The translations under genes were made by a program, and so were the position numbers. Of a stretch of 64,000 nt of DNA, positions 21,703 through 33,205 are shown one piece after another (position 1 is the stretch's first letter; every line of letters begins with the position of its first letter). The DNA is from Mucidula mucida. Taxonomy: Eukaryota; Basidiomycota; Agaricomycetes; Agaricales; Physalacriaceae. Location: contig JADNYV010000190.1 in NCBI GenBank assembly GCA_015501055.1, positions 1 through 64,000 on the forward strand, given 5' to 3'. Under the pieces are notes generated by a model. It searched no databases and was not told where the DNA came from. It saw only the letters and a program-made list of their open reading frames with translations.

Positions 21703-24000
21703 TACGGAACATAGACCCTCGAATAGCCCTCCACAACACCGCGACAACACGGACACCTGCCGCTGCTCCCGCTCCTGATCGCAAGCTGCGACCTGCACGA
21801 TCACACATCGCCAAACACCGACACGGCCAAGCGACACCTCGCGCGGAGCAGAGGTGCATATCACGCACGCCAGGTCGAGCGTAGCGCCGCTCCGGGAAGT
21901 GTAGGCATGTCCATAGGCGATGGCTCGCGCGCGTCAAACGAGTACACCCCGCGCCGCGTCAACACCCCTGGACCAGCATGCGCCATATGCTGGAGGAGCG
22001 TCTCGCCCGTACCACCCAGGTCAGAATACAACCCGGATATGTCCTCGGCATCATGTTCATCTTGCTCCGTGTCTTCGTCACTGCTCGACGCCGCATCATC
22101 CGACCAGCTCCCATCGTCCTCACTCCCTTCATCCTCGCCCCGCAGAAACCTCTGATATACCTGATGCTCGTCCTGATCCTGCTCGCGATGAGATGCTTGA
22201 GGAGGCGGTGCCTCTCTCTGATCCAACGCCGATCCTTTTCTCCACATCACCACGCGTCCTGCCCCGACGCTCACTCTCCCAGCGGCCCGCACCCATCTAA
22301 TCATCTCACGAGCCCATCCCCTACTAATACCCCACACGCCAGAAAGACCAACCACCGTATTGCTGTCTGCGGTAGGTATTTCAATCTGCTTCATCTCGTT
22401 GGTCCACCCGCGCGTTTCCCTTCTGTGCCTTGTAGTGTTCCTAAGCACCCCATCCCGTCCAAGGACAAGTGCCGACTGGCGTTGTGGTGCGACGACGCCC
22501 GCAACCTCATTGCCCCAACCTCTCAGACCCGTCGCTTCGAGAGTCGCTGTGCCAACTCTCAACAGCAACACGCCAAAATCTTCATCCCATCCTGCGCCCG
22601 TATTTCCAAAACCAAGAGGACGTGATATCCGGCCCAAAAGGAGAAGCTGGGTAAGACCGTTGAGAAAGGCGGTCAAAAGTGTCGTGAGGATGAGAACCGA
22701 TTCAAAGATGTTGGGAATGTAATTCAAAAGAGGATATCGACCGCCCGCCTTTCGTCCAAGTAATGTGACCCAGAAGTGAGTTAGGCTTAGTGCCGAGGAG
22801 AGTGCCGTCGGACCAAGACGATGCATAGACCATCGCTTCTTGATAGATAGAATGTGGAAAAGCGTAAGTTGCACCAGTGGGATGAGTATGGTGAAGATGA
22901 CATGTTTATCCGGACGCGAAGGGAGAGGCGAAGGTGGGTGCACGGTATGCGTGAGAGGGGACGAGTAAATGTGTAGCAGAAACGCGTAGCCAACCTATGG
23001 GACGTCAGAGACGATCTGATTCAAGGAGAAGTATCTTACTAAATTGAACGGACTCGTGTTTGCCTGCATATGCCCCAGTCCGCCTAGGCCCTTGACGAAG
23101 CCCTCCACGCAGAATGCTGCGCAAACGGCACAGAACGTCGACCAAGCTATCACAGACATGTGCTGTTCAGCGACGTACGTGAAGAGTGACGTCGATGAGA
23201 GCATTGTGCGCAGGTCTTCCTCTCCATCGGCGGACTGTGACGGTGTATAATCCGGGTCCCACATACTCTGTACCAATAACACACTCCATACAACGAGCAT
23301 GCGAGACATCCAATAGAGCGTCGGCAAGTGTAAGAGCAGCCGTGTAGACGTGCGGGAGATATTTAACGGAAGCAGTCGCGTGTATAACGCGCCAATGAAG
23401 TCACATCTCCGTAATCTTACTCGTGCTCTGTTACGAAGGAGATTGGTATTGGGATGGTGGGTCTGCGGGGGCGGGACAACAATGTTTTGAATACGATGCA
23501 TGAGGATCGCCTAGCCAGAATGAGTTGAATGAACAGGGTGAAACTGATTTACACACCATAACAACCAATCCCAGCATGTACGCAGAGGTGAAGAACGCCC
23601 AAGGCCCCGGAAATGGACCAGTTGACTTGGTTGAAGCCGTCGCTGCTTGGATGTCCTCGCCTATGTTGGATTCTACTGCGACCTGATGTAAATCGGCGCC
23701 CAGGTCCTTGGCACCGAAACCCCGCCAGACACCAGAAAGAAAGGACGATATCGCAGTCATGTTAAGGGCGAGAGAGAGATTGTAGGAAGAGGGTTGTATA
23801 TCCATGTTCGATTCCCAATACAGCCTTGTTCCCTGAACGGTGGGCCTTGTTCCAGTTAGAGAATCCAATGACAAGTCGTTCAAAGTCGGTGTGTATCGCA
23901 GTATAAGCAGTAAATGCTCGAAAGGCGGGCGTGGTATCCAGCCACGACGCTGACGACGTGGTCGTGGTCACAGTACAAGAACGATCCGGACACGACCATT
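21703..24000 (-). pseudogene. Asi3-like membrane RING ubiquitin ligase gene, RING frame broken
   Basis: Recognisable exons: about 23930-23557, 23510-23040 and 22994 onward; introns 23556-23511 (46 nt) and 23039-22995 (45 nt). The 5' end is uncertain. The N-terminal half has several hydrophobic segments (AFFTSAYMLGLVVM; VIAWSTFCAVCAAFCVEGF; PLVQLTLFHIL), then a long acidic loop, then a C-terminal RING. The main frame stops at 21861 just before the RING. CVICTSAPREV, WPCRCLAMC and CPCCRGVVEGYSRVYVP then lie in three successive frames, ending with a TAG at 21703. Each shift needs one extra base, so three single-base deletions within about 130 bp are implied. Asi-type proteins are ligases of the inner nuclear membrane. 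Either this copy is dead or the assembly has errors here. Confidence 0.62.
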
Positions 24001-25375
24001 CGCTCCGAGCGTGGGGTCGGGCCGGAGTAGGCGGCAAAATGACGGCATAACGGCAGGCCTTTGCCGAGCGCCACAGTTTGGCAGTTTGATTCTTGGTTAT
24101 CAGGCGAGTCCTAGCATATTCTAGTGTAGGTTGATCTCAAACTCATCTTGGACCGTATAGCTAACTCACACCTATGTCCAGTATTCTGACATGTTCAGTG
24201 GACCTTAAGGTTCACATTGGGCCAGGGTTGTAAAAAGTACAGATGAGGCTTCACATTACAAGTGAATGTAGAGCACACCTCCTAGGCCAGCCTATCAGTA
24301 CTAGTTAGACCTGAGCCCTGATGAGCAATCAGATCTAACTTGTACCACCATTACCTTGTTCAGGCTGCAGCATGCACATAATAATACTGTACTAACACAA
24401 CCAGATCTTCATGGCATGTTACCCGTTATGATTGTGAACTAACTTACCACTTGTTCATTGAGGGTCCATAGACCATATAAGGAGCGGTGAGAGGCGGCGG
24501 CTGGTGCTGCTGCCGCAAAAATTTCCGCATTTGGGTTAATCCTGACAAAATTTACCATTGTTACGTGTTATGAAACCCAAATTAGTTCAGTTCATGGGGC
24601 CCTGTGATGTGTTATGTGAATTAATGGTTGTGTTAGTATAGTATACCTGCAAATTCAATGCAAACTTGAGAGGTACAGAGAGTCAAGACTAGAGCAGGCA
24701 ACATATTGGATGCATTTGGCTTTATCGCAGCGCCATCAATATGTTTAGGCATTGTCCCGCCTCTGCTCACTCCCAAGTCCCGCTCCTCTAAAGTAGCATT
24801 ATTTGTAAAACTTGGTCAACCTCCGCCAAAGATAAAGCAATATTCAGTATTAGAACATGAACTGTCAGATGGCGGCTACTTTGAGTTAACATTTTTGCTT
24901 ATCGTCCCAATGCTGCTATCATTATTGTGCCTTATATAGTGCACTTTTAGTTGTGGCCTTCAATGTCAGCCTCTTTCCAAATTATGCTTTACCAATTGTA
25001 TGTTTATCCTTAAAATCACAAGGTAAATAGTATTCTGATACATTATGTAACAGACTTATCTAACTTAAGAAGATGCATAAGTTTATACAACAATGCCAAA
25101 CTGCTAGTAATAGTGTTAAAGCTTCAACTTTAATTGGCCAGTACTTAGTATAACAGTGTGAAATGTTTTTATTGATCTAGATGATATGTTGAAATACCTA
25201 AAATAACAACACAATAAGAATACAATCCTCCAATGAACAGATAAATGAATACTATATTATTTACCTAAGATAATAACATAATAAGAATATAATTCTATAA
25301 GTCAGTAAGCATAGGTACAAATATATAAAAGAAAGAAACATACCCTTAATACAAGAACAGACAGATGTGTGTAGG
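24001..25375. other. AT-rich transition, no supportable gene
   Basis: The composition turns AT-rich from about 24.4 kb. There is no frame with family features. A 77-codon plus frame (24706-24939) is unremarkable. Confidence 0.5.
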
Positions 25376-25454
25376 TTAGGTAAGAGTCCAATAATGTAGC
25401 ATACCAATTACAAATAGCAAACAAAATAAAGAGCTAAGTACTTAGTCTAACACA
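25376..25454 (-). repeat. copia-type LTR, U3 edge (left copy)
   Basis: Read on the minus strand it starts TGTTAGACTAAGTACTTAG, just after a G-rich stretch like a polypurine tract. It resembles 35462-35532 (same orientation; shared core agagtcc...tgtagcata...aaatagca...gctaagta). It lies just beyond the RNase H end of a minus-strand copia relic, as a 3' LTR should. The inner limit of this LTR (toward 25.0 kb) is not defined. Confidence 0.55.
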
Positions 25455-25584
25455 CCCTAAGAGCAGATGACTCTCTGCTACACAAGCAGCTGAGGGAGGT
25501 TCAAACACAGAATTGCCTCGCTACACGAGCAGCTGAGGTCCAAAGACAGATTGCTCAATAATAATGGCTAGAAGGAAAAGCCTC

Positions 25585-26640
25585 CTAACATACTCCATCT
25601 ATCCCATAAATATCACCCTCATGTGTAGTTGTGTGAGTTCTCAGCAAGCCCGTAATATGATTACCCCCATACTCTAGCGCTAGGTTCCTAAATTCTGCAA
25701 GGTATAAAAGTACATGCTTTGCAGCAAGAGCAACTGTTCTTGTTGGTTGTGCATTGTACTGGCCTAGAGCGGTACAGATATATGCAATGTCTAGTTGGGT
25801 ACACATTGTGGCATATAGCATAGATTCAATAAGCTGTTAAAAGTATTTTGTGAGCTCTATATTATTACTGTCTGAAAGAGAGTTGGGTGGTGCATTGGGA
25901 AGTTTATTAAGTTGAGGAGGAAGAGGAATGTGAGTTTGAGGCACGCCAAACATGTTAAACTGAAACTGAACAAGAAGATTGTGAATATATGAACTAATCA
26001 ATCCAAAGTAGGTGTTGAGGATGATTGTGTCAAAACATATCTCAATAAACTGAGTAGCCATGTCACAGTCCATAATCACAAATTGCTTATTAAGTTCAGC
26101 AATTAACTAGTTGTAAATCAAGTTGGTGGTAGCAAGTTCATCATCTACATGAATGAATAGGAAGATTTGTAAAGGCAAATCATTAGAGAGCATTAAAATA
26201 GATGAGTGAGGTGGGGAGTTATAGGTGTTAAAGAAGAATGCACTGTCCAGCTCTGTGTGTTATAGGCCAAGGTCCAAGAGTACACCAAAAAATAACAGAA
26301 ACTATTGGTGGTCAGCCTGCTTCAGGCCATAGATTGCCTTCTTCAACTTGTTAACAATTAAGCTGTTGTCATGGTTCTGGAATCCCAATATCTTTTTCAT
26401 ATATATGGATTCTTCCAGCGAAGCATTAAAGTACACTGTCTTAACATTAAAGGAGTAAAGTTTGAGGTTATTTTGTGTACTAATGGCTAGGATCAAATAG
26501 ATAGAATTAATCTTTGCAACTGAAGCAACCATTTTGTTGTAATTATTAGGATGTTGCCTAAAACCATCAGCAACCAAACACGCTGTTGCTATTACAACTA
26601 GATAAGTTTTCTTAGAGTAAATCCATTTGCAGCCCACAGC
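25585..26640 (-). pseudogene. Ty1/copia reverse transcriptase and RNase H, decayed
   Basis: Minus strand. GCKWIYSKKTY opens the RT; then LVADGFRQ, VASVAKINSIYLILAI, FNVKTVYFNASLEESIYM and KKAIYGLKQ match the copia RT order (26637-26302). After a gap, PLPPQL...SLSDSNNIELTKYF and MLYATMCTQLDIAYICTALGQY match the region after the RT (26079-25585), up to LAEFRNLALEYGG. Stops and frame breaks interrupt it, and the motif that would hold the catalytic YVDD is not readable. This is a dead relic in AT-rich DNA. Confidence 0.75.
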
Positions 26641-27149
26641 TTTTCTCCCTTTCGGTAATGTTGATTAGAGATCATCACAACTCCCATCTTTATCAATCCC
26701 TTAAACTCTCTGTTCATGGCTTTGCTTCGTTCCATTGTGGCTAGTTAAAATGTGCTTTGGCCTCTTAATATGTCAAGGAGGCCTTGGTTAAATCTCAGCG
26801 GTGCCACTCTATAGTCTGTGTTGGAAGGGGTTGATTAAGGAAAGCAAAGGAATAAGAGCTAATAAAATAATAAAAGTCTGTGCTTAAATTGGACAAAGGA
26901 ATGATGTGGTGAATTGCCGCATAAGTAAAGAGAACTTGAGCCTACAAAGAACATGGTTAGTAGGATTATTGTAGATTTTCTTTATATATTTTTTGGGTAT
27001 AGTAACTATAGTACCTCCTGTGGCTTCAATGTTGTTTTTGACAGTATTTATTGGGCCTGGGGCCTCTCCCTAATGTTTTTAATAATGGTATTTATTAGGA
27101 AAGGGTCAGCAAAAGAATTCATAGAGTTTTTTTAATGGTATTCTTTGAG

Positions 27150-28433
27150 TCCTCCACGGTTGTATATTAAGAGTTAAGAAAATTATCCAACAAGGTGTCA
27201 ATAAAACAGTATTTTAAGCTGAGGTGTCCAGGTTAATTCTTATTGAATATAATGTTGTTCCTAATGTAACATTTACTGGCCATGTCCTTAATCATTCATT
27301 ACTTCCTATTCTCAAACAAAATACTTGACATTTCCAATAGTATAGGTGTAAAATATTGGGTACCTAATTTTTTAAATGTTTTGTGTGACCGCATTCCTTA
27401 TGGTAATATAAATGTTGGTTAATAGTTTAGTAAATATTTTTGCTGTTATAATAGTATCCTCCAAAAAGGATTTTGGTAAACCAACGTTAACTAAAAGCAC
27501 TTGCATGGTTTTTTCTAGGGTTTAAATTTAGTGTTTAGCGCAACTATTTTATTGGTAAGCTTATGAAACTGTTGTTCTTATAACACTGCCCTTCAAGAGA
27601 TAGAAATCTCTCATCTTTCCTGTAGTAAACTTCTTTGTGTCATTGCTTTGTGCCGCTTTTATAGAGTGATCAGCCACTAGCTCCCACTTAGCAATGGTTT
27701 CCTCAAATAGCGGAGCAGTGTCAAAGCATTTTGCGAGAAGATGAATGACATTCTAAAGGGTATTGACATTAAGAATAAGGTAGAAATAGAACTGATGGTG
27801 TGACACCTTAATTGGCATTAGACCACAGATATTTATATAAACTAAGGAAAGGAGGTTGTCTTTGCAGCTACTATAGAAAAAGTAGGATGATTTGTTTCTT
27901 TTTGCAAGAACCTACATTACACAAATGTTATTAATTCAACCTTCTGCTTTGTCAAGCTAAACACCAATAACAAAAGCTGTGCCATTGTAAATATAGTTGA
28001 TATTGTCCATTCCAGAATGTTTAAGGCAATAGTGTTATTGGTATGTGGTCCTCTTGGCCTTACAAAAGGTAAGCTCAGCAGCAAGTTTTGGAAAAGAAGA
28101 GGACTTAAACTTGAGATTATTAAGCCAGTAAAGGCTCTTATGAACCTTTAAAGAGATGTAGCACTTGAGATTAGAGGCCTCACCCTTCTTTAAGGTGAGT
28201 TTGATCTGGCAAATACTGTAATTAAATCTAAGAAAAAAATGGGTTTCAGTTATAACACCAACAAAGGTTAGATTCACTGGAGCATTTAGCACATGAAGGC
28301 AGTTATTAAGTGTGAGCTGAACATATTTGCTATTATAAAGGGTAGCAATTAGATAAACCTCGCCTATGCTAAGCATCAACAGTTTTTTCATACACACTAT
28401 ACTGACATTCATTGTGGCTGACATATTATACAA
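27150..28433 (-). pseudogene. copia integrase and pre-integrase region, heavily decayed
   Basis: The frame at 28433-28035 (VQLTLNNCLHVLNAPVNL ... KAKRTTYQ) resembles the protease-to-pre-integrase segment of copia polyproteins (LxxVLHVPxLxxNLxS-type). Downstream, to about 27.15 kb, only scraps remain. The position between the gag-like frame (28827) and the RT (26637) fits the copia order. Confidence 0.45.
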
Positions 28434-28473
28434 GTGAAAAAGGCTCTTATTGCAAATAATGTAATATGTGCAG

Positions 28474-28827
28474 TCAGAGTTGAGAAGATCTTAGAATTGA
28501 TTTGTCAAGGCAGTGTAATGCAGCAGAGTTGTATGCGCACAAGTCAGCAAGTGTATTATCAACACCATTTATTAAGTCAAAGTTCTTGATTTTGTTTAAT
28601 AATACATATACCATAGCCATATTTATCTTTGCACCCCGCCCACCACCTTTCATGTAGCAATTGTCTGTCAGGTAACCATGCTGGCTTAGGTACTTTAGAT
28701 TGGTACAATCAGGCGCGATATACAAAGCTCCAGTACATACTAACTTTGCAGAGGCTTTCTGCTTCTTTGCTTTTACTGTGTCAGACTGCGAGGTGGGATA
28801 GTCAAAGATGCATTCAATGTATGTCAT
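28474..28827 (-). pseudogene. copia gag remnant
   Basis: A 117-codon minus frame. CTNLKYLSQHGYLTDNC is a degenerate version of the C-x-x-C...H...C knuckle plus the PECTNCGKKGHTKDNCW-like context. IKNFDLINGVDNTLADLCAYNS then matches the start of the protease region. It precedes the pre-integrase frame in the right order. Confidence 0.5.
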
Positions 28828-28858
28828 ATCAATATTAATGTTGCTTTGCTGATTAAGG

Positions 28859-29680
28859 TTATAAAATTTTTTCTTTTCTTTTTAAGCCCCCTCCTACCCC
28901 AGCGTGATTTGAGTCCTGCCTCTTACCTTCTGTATAGGAGAGATGCAAGCCCCGTCCCTCCCCTTCATATGGTGGGAGGACGGCAGCCCTACCATAAAAG
29001 GTAAGGATGGAGAAGGGATGAGGAGCACCATACGGCAATGGGCCTACCAAGTATAAAAAATATTTTTTATTGTTAAATGCTTAAAATAAAATGATGCCAC
29101 ATATAATTTTCGGTTCAAAAATCTATCTATTATTAATTCATTTTCCATATTTTTTATATTAATCCTTCTATATAGCAAATTAAGTATTAATTTAAATATT
29201 AATTATAAAAATACAACATTATTTTTTTAATCTTATTTCTTTTTTATAAATATTTATTGTTAATAGTTAAAGATAATCTGGGTATCAAATCCTTTTTTCT
29301 ATTTTAACTTTGTTCCTCAGCTTTAATCAATATTAGAAAATTAGTTTTTGCCATTAGAACTTATACTAGTATTATAGTTTATAACTTCTACTCTAGTATT
29401 TTACTGGATAGGCCTATTTATAATTAGACCTTTAAGCTTTATAAAATAATGGGTTATAATAAATGAATATAATAAATTAAATTCTATTTATTTTTAAATA
29501 TAGCTATATATTTAATAAATTAAAAGTAGTCTACAAACCCTTTATATCTGGTTAGTGTGATTGATGTTTGCGTTTTTGGCCTTACCGATTCTTCTGGCAT
29601 CCATGGTAATTAAATTTATTATGCAATTAAATATATATATATTTTCTTCTTTTATTCATTCTTAATTTTTGGTCTCAAAA
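28859..29680. other. very AT-rich stretch with a short GC-richer island
   Basis: 28870-29045 is less AT-rich and has no counterpart elsewhere in the window. 29046-29680 is extremely AT-rich with long A/T runs. There is no gene. Confidence 0.5.
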
Positions 29681-29689
29681 AGACGCACA

Positions 29690-30110
29690 ACATATGTGTC
29701 ATCTTTCAAATATCCTGCCTGAGTAAGCAGGATCTCGAACTTCTGGAAAAAGTCTTAAGCGGTGTCTTGCCCCTGGCGCAACCGCTTGATCTGATCTTGC
29801 GCGTCTCGCGCAAGGTTGGAATCCACAAATTGCTTCTTCAAGTGCTTCTTGAACTGCGCCTAGGAGACTCTCCATTTCTCTTGTTTCTTGCTGAAGTTCT
29901 GGTCCGTGTAGTTCTGGACCTATGTATCAACGTGATCTCCTCAGATGTAGGAGAGAACAACATCGATCCTTTCGGAGTCAGATGTGATGTTGTTCTTCTT
30001 GTCACGGACGTATGTAAACAATGATCACCACCAGCTCTTGTACTTGGTCTTGTCCCTATCATAGTTGTAAGGCTTGTTAACAAGGGATCGGCCTTTGGGT
30101 TTGGCATCAG
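29690..30110 (-). pseudogene. Ty3/gypsy gag remnant
   Basis: Minus strand, in the frame reading YVRDKKNNITSDSERID ... QFKKHLKKQFVDSNLA ... FFQKFEILLTQAGY. This is the retrotransposon gag (PF03732-type) domain. Several in-frame stops sit where Trp, Arg or Glu codons would be (TAG for TGG and similar), consistent with C-to-T or G-to-A decay. Confidence 0.7.
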
Positions 30111-31200
30111 CGTGATAAACGGGCTCGGGTGCTTCGTTGGGACATGGTGAATCGGGGTGATGGGATCAGAGAGTGAAAGGGTGAAAGTGGGGATATGGGT
30201 AATGCAGATTTGGATGAAACGGGTGAGGGGATAGAGGTTTGGATGAATAAGGGGAAATTGCCTAGATCTGAAATAGAATCCAGGACTCGGTAGGGTGGGG
30301 AATGATGATGTGTATGTAAGTAAAGTAGGTAGGTATTGTAATTGTCTACACTATTTTACCAACTACTGACTATGTATCTACGGAGCCCAAGAGCTCGTCA
30401 CAAGTTTGCAATTGCCCAGCCGACGTCCCTCTGGTGTGAGGTAAGCCGGAGTTTTCCTGGGAACGGGGGTTGACCCGTAAACAGCGCCCATTGAAGTGCA
30501 ACTGCCAAAAGTTTGTTCTCGTAAGAGCAGCTACTTCCAGCACCCGAGGCAGTTATCTCTAACTGTTAGCCGGCACTACTGGGACCAATACACATGTATG
30601 CAGACGTGCACTGGAATTAGGAATCTGTCGATCTGTAAACAGGAAAGGGGATGGGAAAATGTGCAATGATCAAACAGTGAAGTGCTGATCGACGATCAGG
30701 GATGTGTGGTAGGTGGTAGAAAGTAGTTCTGATCTTCTGTTAGCGACTGACTATAGCCACAAGACTAAACCAGGTACCACAGAGAGACTCAAGGGAAAGA
30801 AGTGTTTGTGTTCGTAGAACTAGGCTAGGCCAGGTGTATAAACGAGATTGGAACTAAAGTACAATGATACTACACTACTGCTTATATACTAGTAAGTCTG
30901 TGTTTGGGACTTCTTGTCCATATGTGTTTCCGCTAGGATTAACTCCATACCCTTAACCCAGTGTAGTATGCTACTAGTCCGTGAAACTATTAAATATGAG
31001 TGGTAACTGCATGTAAGTAATAATACTGAAACAATCATGTGTGCTACAAGTGTCGGTGATGTGTATACAATAGGGAGTCCATGAGGTATCGGCATGTATG
31101 ATGTCATCCATGTGTTGGGCGTATGTCCGACATAAGTATAACTTTGGTAATGAAAAGGAGTATGATCGGTGACAAAACAGGGGTGAGATTGATGGCCGTA
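30111..31200. other. 1.1 kb of repeat-derived sequence, no gene
   Basis: Only short frames. 30960-31236 continues from the gypsy fragment on its right, but motifs fade after about 31210. Confidence 0.45.
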
Positions 31201-31209
31201 TGCGTCCTG

Positions 31210-31696
31210 TGTGTATGTTTTCCTCCAAGAACTCATCTAACACCTTTTGCTTGGATGGACTAAGGGGATAGACCTTGCAGTTGACCAGTTTAGAACCAGG
31301 CATGAGTTCTATTGCGTGATCCTAGGGTCTTTGCTCCGGTAGCTTGTCAAAGTCCGCCTTGCTGAATACATCAGAAAATTCCTCAATATAAGGTGCAGCA
31401 GCGGATGAAGGCTGTTGTGATCTCAGCTTTTCACCGCTTTTGCGATAGTTGTCCCAGTCCATCCAAAACAACTGCTCTCCCTCCTCCAGCTTCTCTTCTA
31501 CATCTTCTCCTTCATCTTCTGGCAAGTCATACTTGGGTAGATAGCCGCAACGGTCTGGGCATTGATCAAAAGTCAACTCCGCGCTGACTTGCGGGTCAAA
31601 CAAGTTGAGTACTTGAAGATAATTTGAATCAGTAATGAGTTGCAAATACTCGCGGATCAAGCTACATAGTATTGTAATAAAACTGTACATAAACAA
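31210..31696 (-). pseudogene. gypsy pol N-terminal fragment (before the RT core)
   Basis: Minus strand: PYIEEFSDVFSKADFDKLPEQ, one in-frame stop (TAG, expected Trp), then DHAIELMPGSKLVNCKVYP and LDEFLEENIHTGRI. This is the highly conserved lead-in to gypsy RTs. It breaks off before the polymerase core. It may belong to the same insertion as the gag remnant at 29.7-30.1 kb, though in element order pol should lie on the other side, so rearrangement is likely. Confidence 0.72.
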
Positions 31697-31710
31697 CCAC
31701 TTTGTAATAA

Positions 31711-32113
31711 CTACTCATCAGACTTACCTTTCCGTGCGGCTTTTTTGTTAAAAATCCAAATTACTTGCTCAATAGGCACAGAGCCTGACTTGAACCAATC
31801 CTTCAACACGACACAGGCACAAACAGACTCATCCAAAAGGTTGAAACAATGTTTGGTGACTGTTAAGCCGACCACCGAAAACATCTGTTCAACATCTGTC
31901 AATGTAGCTAGACTGATCATCAGTAGAAGAAGATGGAATAAAGAAGCAAAGCATATCCGGCATGCTCAGAAAGTCCAGCGCCATCAGCGCCAAGGCTCCT
32001 TGCATCGTCATTGTGGTCTTACCCTTGTTGTTGGGTACATCCAATAGAGCCGCCCAATAGCGGACTGGATCGACACAAGTTCCGACTGGCGGTGTTGCCA
32101 GGTAATCCTCCAA
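31711..32113 (-). pseudogene. hAT transposase C-terminal dimerisation fragment
   Basis: Two minus frames: 32113 onward (DPVRYWAALLDVPNN ... ALALMALDFLSMP) and 31920-31711 (LTDVEQMFSVVGLTVTKH ... VCACVVLKDW). Together they match the hAT C-terminal dimerisation domain order: P..YW, a hydrophobic LA-DFLS-P helix, a V-QMFS-GL segment and a LKDW end. The catalytic core is absent. A frame break or unspliced intron separates the two parts. Confidence 0.65.
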
Positions 32114-32138
32114 GACACAAACCTATCTTGGCAACTGG

Positions 32139-32930
32139 TTGCGCCTACAGACTATCGTAATCGGAGTGGCTCAGTCGAGTACTCCCTACGTCATGTCTCA
32201 TCAGGCATGGCGGTGTTGGTTGGAATTTTGCGAGTTGGAGTTGGAAGATGTTGAGGGTACGAGCGTCGCTGCCCGCCGACATCAGCAGTGGAAGCAAGAG
32301 ATTGACGGGATGATCAAGGCGGCAGCAGCGGAAATAGCAATTGAGTTGCCGGCAGTTGGAACATGAAGGGGACGTGTGCCCGATCCAACAATGAAGAAGT
32401 GACGATACGACGTCTGGGAGATTTTGTGGGAGATGAACAAGTTCGCATTTTGGCTAGAACTGGTTTGTCTGTGCATGCACCTATGTCGGCCGGAGATGTT
32501 GCAGAGTCAGATCTTCTGGGACTTCATTTGTCGCTGCTTCCCCCTCGGTGATGCTTCTCTCGGCTTTATTGATCCTGGCCACGCAAATCAAGGCCTTGCA
32601 AACGTTGACTGGTGGAAGTGGGCAGAATTTGTGTATGCTCTGAAACGGGTAACGGACCTGTGGAAAGTAGATTCACCGGTTGGTGGGGCTGAAGCGGATC
32701 GTGAATTTGAGCGGCAAGGCTTCACACCAGAGGAGATGGAGTCCTTCACGTTGACTATCTTCGAGCACTATATTGGCAACTTCTTCCAGGTGTTCAGACG
32801 TCTGCCTTGGCTTCTCATGAATCTCCCATTCCAGCCTGAGACGACTTTGATGCTGCCAGCAGTTTATGACCGGCGCGTTGGTGATGACAAGTGGCTACTG
32901 AGGGCAGCTCGTTTCTTGACTGTTGAGTAG
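32139..32930 (+). pseudogene. unknown protein remnant, two in-frame stops
   Basis: One frame runs from the ATG at 32139 (or 32196) to the stop at 32928, interrupted by TGA at 32364-32366 and again near 32399. Both stops are in contexts where CGA or TGG would give an open frame. The long second part (MWEMNKFAFWLELVCL ... FPLGDASLGFID ... WKWAEFVYALKRV ... LPFQPETTLMLPAVYD) is rich in Trp and Phe and has protein-like composition, unlike its AT-rich surroundings. I recognise no family. It could be an extra gene carried by one of the neighbouring transposons or a host gene fossil. Confidence 0.4.
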
Positions 32931-33190
32931 GCGTGGACTATGGGACATTTTGTATTGTATATTGTTAGGCCAGCGGACCTTATATTCAAAAAAATTTATG
33001 TATCAGAATGTATTTTTTTTTGGTCGCAGATACCACAATTAGGTGCGAGTTAGTGCGAGTACTCGTAACGAGTACTCAGCGCTCAGATGCCCTACTCGCA
33101 ATCTGTTTATGACCCAACTCGCTATTGATCCGCGGATCAAACGAGTCGAGTACCCGAGATCCCCAGCTGGATCAAGTACTCAAGTTTCTG
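32931..33190. other. short spacer, no gene
   Basis: 260 bp with no coding features before the gypsy RT fragment. Confidence 0.5.
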
Positions 33191-33205
33191 CGTGACCCGG
33201 AAACT

